A program made the position numbers and the translations under genes. From positions 3,658,001 through 3,722,000 of the forward strand of contig NZ_CP036403.1 in NCBI RefSeq assembly GCF_004322775.1: a stretch of DNA of 64,000 bases, written 5' to 3'. Source of the DNA: Ornithinimicrobium sufpigmenti (GTDB lineage Bacteria; Actinomycetota; Actinomycetes; Actinomycetales; Dermatophilaceae). Within the stretch, counting starts at the first letter, position 1. The number at the start of each line of letters is the position of its first letter. The notes under the pieces are model-generated. The model saw nothing but the letters and a program-made list of their open reading frames with translations, was not told where the DNA came from and searched no databases. Below, one piece after another: positions 57,604 through 64,000 of this stretch.

Positions 57604-58487
57604 TCGACCTGGCTCAGGTGCTCCTGCTGGGGGTGGGCGCCCTGCTGCTGACCACTGTGCTCGCACCCCTCACGATGACGCTGCTGCACCGCTGGCAGGT
57701 GATCGACCATCCCAGCCATCGCTCCTCACACGTGCAGCCCACTTTGCGCGGCGGAGGTCTGGCCGTTCTGGGGGGCGTTCTGGGATGCAGCACAGCGGCC
57801 CACTCCCTTGGTGCCGAAATGCCGTTGGTCGCCCTCGTCGGCGTGCTCGCGCTGACCATGCTGGGGCTGGCCGCCGACACCACCGACATCGGGCCCTTGG
57901 TCCGGTTCGTAGCGCAGGCTTTTGCCGGCGCGGCTCTAGGGTCGCTCATCGGTGACTACCGGACTGCCCTGCTCGGCGCGATCGCAATGCCAGTGCTGGT
58001 CAACGCGGTCAACTTCATGGACGGCATCAACGGCATCACCGCCCTGACGATGAGCGCCTGGGCCGTCATCGTCCTCTTTGCAGGCAGCACCAGCGCCGCG
58101 GTCATCCTGGCGGCGCTCACCCTTGGCGGCGCTCTCGGGTTTCTTCCCTGGAACCTGCCACGTGCCCGGATGTTTTTGGGTGACAGCGGCAGCTACCTCT
58201 TCGGTGGGTTTGTGACGCTCGCCCTGATGCACGAGCAGGCCGGGGGCGGCTATCCGCTCGTGGTCATTGCGGCCATGGTCCCGTATCTCTTCGACACCGG
58301 TCTGACGCTGGTTCGGCGGGCGGCGCGAGGCGAACGCCTCACCGAGGCCCATCGGGAGCATTTCTATCAGAGGCTCTCGCGCCGTCCTGGCTGGGGACAT
58401 ATCCCAGTTGCCGCGCTGTTCGCCGTGCTGGCTCTGTCGGTGGGTGCGTCCGCCGCGTTCCTCGTCGGGCAGAATGGTGTGTTGTGA
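57600..58487 (+). CDS. WecA/MraY-type polyprenyl-phosphate sugar-1-phosphate transferase
   Basis: 295 residues with about ten membrane segments. Family motifs: HRSSHVQPTLRGGG near the start, a LGLAADTTD block in place of the usual DD motif, NAVNFMDGINGITAL and RARMFLGDSGSYLFGG, then AHREHFYQRL, the HxHxxQ-like end motif. It starts lipid-linked glycan assembly by moving a sugar phosphate to undecaprenyl phosphate. It overlaps genes on both sides. Confidence 0.87.
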   Translation: MIDLAQVLLLGVGALLLTTVLAPLTMTLLHRWQVIDHPSHRSSHVQPTLRGGGLAVLGGVLGCSTAAHSLGAEMPLVALVGVLALTMLGLAADTTDIGPLVRFVAQAFAGAALGSLIGDYRTALLGAIAMPVLVNAVNFMDGINGITALTMSAWAVIVLFAGSTSAAVILAALTLGGALGFLPWNLPRARMFLGDSGSYLFGGFVTLALMHEQAGGGYPLVVIAAMVPYLFDTGLTLVRRAARGERLTEAHREHFYQRLSRRPGWGHIPVAALFAVLALSVGASAAFLVGQNGVL

Positions 58488-59779
58488 AGGGTTCCCGGGC
58501 GAAGACGACAGGGCTTGGCCTGGTGCTCATCGTCGCCAACGTGCTGCTGGTGACGGTCGTCGCGATCGGCATCTCCGAGCGGGGTTTCTCCGGGTGGTGG
58601 GACACCCTGCGCGGCGAGTGGGAGGACCCGCTCGACTCTCTGCAGGTTGACGACCCGTTCGCCGTGGAGGAGCCCGCTGACGACCCGGTCGTGACGACGG
58701 CACCCGCACCGACCGTTCCACCGGACGACGCCGGCGTCACCACGGCGCCCCCGACCCAGGAGCCGACCGAGGACCCGGATCCCCCGACGGTCATGGAGCG
58801 CTACGAGGACGGTGAGGACCTCACCGTCCTGGTCCTCGGGGACCAGACCGGCACCGACCCCAACGACTGGGTCGGCGCGTGGTCGCGCATGCTGGCCACC
58901 GACCGGCTCGTGGAGCTGCACTCCCCCACCGCCGCAGACCCCACCCAGTACAACCCGCCGGTCGAGCTGGGCGCGGGCGAGTCCCGCATCGCCCTCTACA
59001 ACGCCAGCCTGGTCGGCGGGACCCCGGGCTACGCCGCCGAGCGCCTACCGCTCCTCGCCCCCGAGGAGCCGGATCTGGTGCTCCTCAACTTCGGCCGTTC
59101 AAGCAGCCCGGACGAGCTCACCGGCGAGCTGGACTCCCTGTGGGACTCCCTGGGCGAGCAGTTCCCCGACGCCGAGGCCTGGGTGGTCGTCGCTCCGCAG
59201 CGCACCGACGGCGTCGAGCCGACGGTGCAGACCACCCGTGAGTGGGCCGAGGACGCCGAGGCTCCGATCGTCGACGTTGCCCAGGTCTTCGATGACGAAG
59301 GCCTCACCTGGACCACCGTCTCCACCCGCGACCCGCTCAGCGTGAACATCTTCGGCGGCGAGCGCTGGGCCCAGGTCGTCCACGAGTCGGTCCTGGGCGA
59401 CATCCCGCAGGCACCGGTGGCCCCGCAGGCCTCCCCTGAGCAGCCGACCGACGCGGCGCAGCCCGAACCGCAGCTGCCCCCGGTCGAGCCCGAGCTCCCT
59501 CCCGTGGACCCGGGCCCTCCGCCGTACCAGCCCCCCAACCCTCCGCCGTACGAACCTCCCCCGTACCAGCCACCGCCCTACCAACCGCCGCCGGCCCCTA
59601 CGCCCACCCCCACGCCGGACCCGCCCGACCCCACTGATCCTGCCGATCCGACCGAGCCGACAGATCCGACCGAGCCGACCGAGCCCGAACCAACTGACCC
59701 CGAACCGACCGACGAAGCCCCGCCGTCGGCACGTCCGACGGAGCCCAGTGTGGGGCCGGGCACCACAAGGTCGCGCTGA
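58484..59779 (+). CDS. SGNH-like extracellular protein with proline-rich tail
   Basis: 431 residues. One N-terminal membrane segment (about 9-28), an acidic Thr/Pro linker, an SGNH-hydrolase-like domain (about 105-310), and a Pro/Tyr then Pro/Thr/Glu/Asp-rich tail (about 315-431). The domain has LTVLVLGDQTG where active members have GDS, so the nucleophile serine is absent, and I see no C-terminal DxxH pair. It may bind rather than cleave glycan. Sits inside the polysaccharide operon. Confidence 0.72.
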   Translation: MKGSRAKTTGLGLVLIVANVLLVTVVAIGISERGFSGWWDTLRGEWEDPLDSLQVDDPFAVEEPADDPVVTTAPAPTVPPDDAGVTTAPPTQEPTEDPDPPTVMERYEDGEDLTVLVLGDQTGTDPNDWVGAWSRMLATDRLVELHSPTAADPTQYNPPVELGAGESRIALYNASLVGGTPGYAAERLPLLAPEEPDLVLLNFGRSSSPDELTGELDSLWDSLGEQFPDAEAWVVVAPQRTDGVEPTVQTTREWAEDAEAPIVDVAQVFDDEGLTWTTVSTRDPLSVNIFGGERWAQVVHESVLGDIPQAPVAPQASPEQPTDAAQPEPQLPPVEPELPPVDPGPPPYQPPNPPPYEPPPYQPPPYQPPPAPTPTPTPDPPDPTDPADPTEPTDPTEPTEPEPTDPEPTDEAPPSARPTEPSVGPGTTRSR

Positions 59780-59785
59780 GGCCGC

Positions 59786-62764
59786 ATGCGCATCCTGCTG
59801 CTCACCCACCACTACGCCCCAGAGGTCGGCGCTCCGCAGCTGCGCTGGTCCGCGCTCGTGCGGGAGTTCCGCGCTCACGGCCACGAAGTGGACGTGCTGG
59901 CACCGCCGCCGCACTACCCCCTTGGCCAGCTGCTCCCCGGAGCACCGGCCGAGGTCACCAGGGTGGGCAGCGCCGCGCCGGGTGAGCACGGGGAAAGGGT
60001 GCACCGGGTGCTGTGGTGCCCCTCGTCCACGTCCACCCTGTCCACCCTGGTGGACCAGGTGCTCGCCGCGGGCCACAGCGTGCTGATCGCCTGGCGGCTG
60101 CGCCGACAGATCGCGCCTGACGTGGTGGTCGCCACTGCCCCGGCGCTGCCAAGCCTGGCAGCCGGCTGGGCAGTGGCGAGGCTGCTGGGGAGACCGCTGG
60201 TTCTGGAGATGCGCGATGCCTGGCCAGAGCTGGTCACGGACACCCTTCCGAGAGCCCCCTCACCACGGCAGAGGATCCGCGGGTATGCCGTGCAGCTGGC
60301 CGCAGCAGGGGTCAAGACGCTGCAGGCACGGGCGGACCTGGTAATCAGCACCACGGCACGCTTCGCCGAGGTGCTCCAGAGACGGGGCGTCCGGAGCGTC
60401 GCCGTCGTCCGCAACGCCTATCATCCTCTCCCCGGGCTCGAGGCGATCCGACCGGGTAGCCGGTCTGCCGCCGATGTCCTGCAGATCGTCTACGTGGGGA
60501 CCGTGGGCCGCGCCCAGGACCTCGAGACCGCCGTCCGTGCCGTGGCGCGCGTCACCGCCGACGGGACCCGTGCCCGACTGCGCATCGTCGGCACCGGCGC
60601 CAGGATGGCGTCGGTGGTATCGGTGGCACGAGAACTCAGCGTCCCGGTCGAGTTCGTCGGGCCGGTCCCACGCGAGCAGGTCGCCGAGCACTATCGCTGG
60701 GCCGACACCCTGCTGGTCAGCCTGCGCAACTGGCCCGGGTTGGCCTGGGCCGTGCCCTCCAAGCTGTATGAGGCGCTGGCTCTGGGGATGCACGTGTCGG
60801 GCGTGGCCACGGGCGAGACCGAGGAGATCATCGCGGACACCGGGGCCGGCTTCACCGTCCCGCCGGGTGATGACCGAGCGCTGGCCGAGCAGTGGCGGCT
60901 CCTGGCGGAGCACCGGCACGAGCCGCACCGAGAAGGGATGCAGGCCTGGGCGCGAGAGCACGCGCACGAGGCCGGGACGGCGGCTGCATACCTCGAGAAT
61001 CTGACGCAGGTGGTCGCCCGGCACGACGAGGCGCCACCGCGCGGGCTGCGGCTGCTGGCCCAGCAGGCCCGACACCTGACGACCGCCGGAGGGACCGTCG
61101 CATCGATGGCTCGCGACGACCTTGCCTGGCTGACGGTGCAGGCGGGGCGCCGGCTACCGACGGGAGTGCGCTCCCGGCTCGGGCGCTGGGCCACGCGCCG
61201 GCCCACGGGGGTGCTCGGGGTGTGGGGCGAGCTGCTGCTGGACCGCCCGGAGCAGGCGCGACAGCGGCTTGCGGGCCTGGGGACGCAGGGTGCCCTTGCC
61301 GGGACGCTGGCGGTGCACGCGGGGACAGCCCCGGCGGCGAGCGCGCCGGACGCCCATCGGGCCCGGTGGGCGTGGCTGGTCGGCGACCTCGACCAGGCCG
61401 ACCGACTGGCCCGGCAAGGCAACCTCTCCCAGCGGCTGCGCGGCAAGGTCTTGGGCGACATCGAGGCACTGTCCGGTGGGCCGAGGCCACTGCCGGGTGC
61501 ACGCCGCTCGTGGGAGCCCGGTCCCGAACCGCGAGTGCTGCATGTCCTGACCAACTCCCTGCCGCACACCAGGTCCGGCTACACCCTGCGCACCCACGCC
61601 ATCCTGACCGCGCAGCGGGACGCCGGGATAGCGGTGACGGCGATGACCCGACCGGCTTACCCCGTCTCGATCGGGAAGGTCCTCGCTGGCAGCGTGGACG
61701 TCGTCGACGGCATCTCCTACCACCGGTGCGTGCCCCCAGCCCTGCCCCCTGGCGAGGCGCAACGGGTCGACGTCTGGGCCCAGCACCTGGTGAAGCTGGC
61801 GGAGCGGCACCGGGCCACGCACCTGCACTCGACGACGCACTACCCCAATGCCCTGGCCGCCCAGGCCGCCGCCCGGGCGCTCGGCCTGCCGTGGGTGCAC
61901 GAGGTCCGCGGCCAGCTGGAGCGCACCTGGGCCTCGGGGCGGGCTCGCAACGGGGTCCCCGACCCGCTGCGCTCCCAGCGCTACCTGGCGTGGCGGGAGC
62001 GCGAGGCCGAGCTCGCCGCCCAGGCCGACCATGTCGTCACCCTGTCCGAGACCATGAAGGCCGACCTGGCCGCCCGTGGCGTCGACCCCGAGCGGATCAC
62101 CGTGGTGGCCAACGGCATCGAGTCGGCCCTGCTCGAGCGCGACGTCGAACCTGCTGCTGCTCGGCGGGCCCTGGGGCTGCCCACGGAGGGCCTCTGGGTG
62201 GGCGCCGTGACCTCGGTCGTCCACTACGAGGGCATGGAGGACCTCGTGGACGCAGTGGCCATCGCTCGCGACCGCGGCCTCGACGTGCGAGCCGCCATCG
62301 TCGGTGACGGCCTGGCCTGGCCCGCCCTGCATCGCCGAGTCGCTGACCTCGGTCTCCACGACGTCGTCCACCTGCCCGGCCGGCTGCCCCGCCCCCAGGC
62401 CCTGGCCTGGCTGGACGCTCTCGACGTGGTCGCCATCCCCCGTCGAGACTTCGAGGTCACCCGCCTGGTGCCGCCGCTGAAGCTGGCTGAGTCCATGGGT
62501 GCGGGGAAGCCGATCATCGCCTCGGACCTGCCGGTGCTGGCCGAGGTCGTCTCCGAGGGGTGCGGAGTCCTCTCGCCGACGGAGGACCCCGGAGCGTTGG
62601 CTGACGCCCTCGTCCTGATGAGTGATCCGGAGCGGCGGACTCATGCAGCGAGCGGCGCCCGTGAGGCCGCCCGCGCACTGACCTGGGCCGCTCAAGCGCG
62701 CTCGTATGCCGAGGTGTATGACCGCACAGCCGTCGCCGAGGGCTCGGCGTCAGGTCGCCGGTAA
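59786..62764 (+). CDS. Double-domain GT4 glycosyltransferase
   Basis: 992 residues. The first GT4 unit (about 1-410) starts MRILLLTHHYAPEVGAPQLRWSALVREFRAHGHEVDVL and has KLYEALALGMHVSGVATGETEEIIADTGAGFTVPPGD. A 170-residue link follows. The second unit (about 585-985) begins PRVLHVLTNSLPHTRSGYTLRTHAI and has ITVVANGIE, PPLKLAESMGAGKPIIASDLPVLAEVVSEGCG. Both keep the GT-B donor-site glutamates. It could add two sugars in turn to the lipid-linked glycan. Most relatives are single-domain proteins. Confidence 0.83.
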   Translation: MRILLLTHHYAPEVGAPQLRWSALVREFRAHGHEVDVLAPPPHYPLGQLLPGAPAEVTRVGSAAPGEHGERVHRVLWCPSSTSTLSTLVDQVLAAGHSVLIAWRLRRQIAPDVVVATAPALPSLAAGWAVARLLGRPLVLEMRDAWPELVTDTLPRAPSPRQRIRGYAVQLAAAGVKTLQARADLVISTTARFAEVLQRRGVRSVAVVRNAYHPLPGLEAIRPGSRSAADVLQIVYVGTVGRAQDLETAVRAVARVTADGTRARLRIVGTGARMASVVSVARELSVPVEFVGPVPREQVAEHYRWADTLLVSLRNWPGLAWAVPSKLYEALALGMHVSGVATGETEEIIADTGAGFTVPPGDDRALAEQWRLLAEHRHEPHREGMQAWAREHAHEAGTAAAYLENLTQVVARHDEAPPRGLRLLAQQARHLTTAGGTVASMARDDLAWLTVQAGRRLPTGVRSRLGRWATRRPTGVLGVWGELLLDRPEQARQRLAGLGTQGALAGTLAVHAGTAPAASAPDAHRARWAWLVGDLDQADRLARQGNLSQRLRGKVLGDIEALSGGPRPLPGARRSWEPGPEPRVLHVLTNSLPHTRSGYTLRTHAILTAQRDAGIAVTAMTRPAYPVSIGKVLAGSVDVVDGISYHRCVPPALPPGEAQRVDVWAQHLVKLAERHRATHLHSTTHYPNALAAQAAARALGLPWVHEVRGQLERTWASGRARNGVPDPLRSQRYLAWREREAELAAQADHVVTLSETMKADLAARGVDPERITVVANGIESALLERDVEPAAARRALGLPTEGLWVGAVTSVVHYEGMEDLVDAVAIARDRGLDVRAAIVGDGLAWPALHRRVADLGLHDVVHLPGRLPRPQALAWLDALDVVAIPRRDFEVTRLVPPLKLAESMGAGKPIIASDLPVLAEVVSEGCGVLSPTEDPGALADALVLMSDPERRTHAASGAREAARALTWAAQARSYAEVYDRTAVAEGSASGRR

Positions 62765-62928
62765 CACCTCCCTGGTCAGAAGGAGAGCGAGACCGTCCGA
62801 CCGGCCTGCGCGGACTCCAGCCTGAGTTGGGTCACAAGTCGCTGATTCTTCGGGGCGCGGGGCTGTGACCTGCGGTGATGTAGTGGCTTGGTGCGTCGTT
62901 TAGGCACTAACCGGGGCCCTAGGATCGG

Positions 62929-64000
62929 GTGATGGCGTGGATTCGGCGGGTGCGGACGGCCTCGGGTGCGACCGCGGTGCAGATCGCCGAGTCCGTGGGC
63001 GGGCGGCGGCGCATCGTGCGGCACGTGGGGTCGGCGCACGATGAGACCGAGCTCGGGCTGCTGATGGATCGGGCGCGCAAGCTGCTCGAGGACGACGCCC
63101 AGGGGCAGCTGGACCTGGGACTGTCGCTGCCGGTGACCAGGGCGGCCATGGTGCCGGCCCCGACCCAGACGCTGTTCGACGAGCCAGCCACCGTCCCGGC
63201 ACGGCGCCCGGTGGTGGCCGCGCCGCAGGTGCTGCGCACGTCTTCGGCGGTGCTGTATGACGCCCTGGCCGGGGTGTACACCGACCTGGGCCTCGACGCC
63301 CTGGAGGATGAGGTGTTCCGCGACCTGGTCATCGCCCGGGTGGTGGAGCCGACCAGCCTGCTGGACGTCGACCGGGTGCTGGCCGACCTGGGCCGGACCT
63401 CGGCGAGCCTGTCGACCCGCAAACGCACGCTGGGCCGTTGCCAGGACGGGCCTACCGTGACCAGATCGCCGAGCTCTGCTTCCAGCACGCCCGGGCCAGC
63501 GGAGACGTGTCGCTGTGTCTGTACGACGTGACCACGCTGCACTTCGAAGCCGCCGAGGAAGACGCCTTGCGCAAGGTCGGCTACTCCAAGGAGCGTCGGG
63601 TCGACCCATAGATCATCGTCGGCCTGCTGGTCGACCGACACGGCTTCCCTCTGGAGATCGGCTGCTGGGAGGGCAACAAGGCCGAGACCCACACCATCGT
63701 GCCGATCATCGAGGCGTTCGCCGCGCGGCACGGCATCACCGACCTGGTCGTTGTCGCGGATGCCGGGATGCTGTCCGCGGCCAACCTGAGAGCCCTGGAC
63801 GAGGCCGGGCACACCTTCATCGTCGGGTCCAAGACCGCCAAGGCCCCGATCGACCTGATCTCTCACTTCCGCTGGCACGGGGATGCGTTCACCGATGGCC
63901 AGATCATCGACACCGTGACCCCCAAGGTCGGCAAGAACACCGACAACGACCCCGCCCTGCGTCGCGAGCCGGCCTGGGACCCCGAGCAGCACCCCAGCTC
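62929..64000 (+). pseudogene. IS1634/IS1549-type transposase, frameshifted and cut by window end
   Basis: Starts AWIRRVRTASGATAVQIAESVGGRRRIVRHVGSAHDETELGLL, the IS1634-family opening. At about 63446 one base is missing (frame moves from GRCQDG to AYRDQIAELCF), and at 63609-63611 a TAG replaces a probable CAG before IIVGLLVDRHGFPLEIGCWEGNKAETHT. Later VVVADAGMLSAANL carries a catalytic Asp. The 3' part is outside the window. Two lesions make it dead. Confidence 0.78.

Overview
The window is high-GC DNA (about 70 % by eye) with dense operons, frequent ATGA/TGATG gene overlaps and GTG/TTG starts. This fits an actinobacterium, most likely of the Micrococcales (an Intrasporangiaceae-like organism is my guess from codon style only). 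It looks like an accessory, catabolism-rich region: several import-plus-degradation clusters, each with its own IclR, GntR/FCD or TrmB-like regulator, then toxin-antitoxin genes and scars of rearrangement, and finally a cell-surface polysaccharide locus. No rRNA, tRNA or CRISPR array was seen.

Layout. 1-4206 (+): the end of a glutamine-synthetase-like gene, a FluG-type amidohydrolase, an M20 amidohydrolase and a class III aminotransferase; together they look like a gamma-glutamylation route for amines. 4276-9442 (-): a TRAP transporter (P, Q, M) with a CaiB-type CoA-transferase, a cupin and an IclR regulator; a divergent enoyl-CoA hydratase (9537) faces it. 10427-11227: a metallo-beta-lactamase-fold hydrolase. 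11268-18468: a ribose-type ABC importer with VOC and SDR enzymes, divergent from a Gfo/Idh/MocA dehydrogenase and an IclR regulator.

18472-28739 (-): an aromatic-ring degradation operon: ferredoxin, hydratase-aldolase (DapA fold), ornithine-cyclodeaminase-like reductase, aldehyde dehydrogenase, extradiol dioxygenase, cis-dihydrodiol dehydrogenase, ring-hydroxylating dioxygenase alpha and beta, a small protein and ferredoxin reductase. A divergent IclR gene (28999) and two TTCC-N7-GGAA boxes sit upstream. The alpha-subunit gene is split by an IS3-family element flanked by a 4-bp GTCC repeat; removing element and repeat restores the reading frame exactly. As it stands the first step of the pathway should be dead unless another alpha subunit exists.

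29823-37268: a broken VapBC copy, fragments of a CoA-transferase and a luciferase-like enzyme, a frameshifted HEGGH metalloprotease-like gene, a SWIM protein plus SNF2 helicase pair, and intact MazEF-like and VapBC-like modules. 37269-42904: a second TRAP transporter, a fused AccD-AccA carboxyltransferase and a GntR/FCD regulator, tied together by a shared TGGCC-type operator. 43307-46126: a secreted protein with two 107-residue repeats and three cell-wall-binding repeats. 47113-51507: maleate-isomerase-like, MFS and nitrilase genes with a divergent regulator.

51465-62764: an NAD-epimerase, a lower-GC D-glucuronyl C5-epimerase-like gene, an orphan TPP-riboswitch-controlled thiamine-binding lipoprotein, then a (+) operon of CapD-like, WecA-like and SGNH-like genes and a double glycosyltransferase, which looks like surface-glycan synthesis. 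The window ends in a decayed IS1634/IS1549-type transposase.
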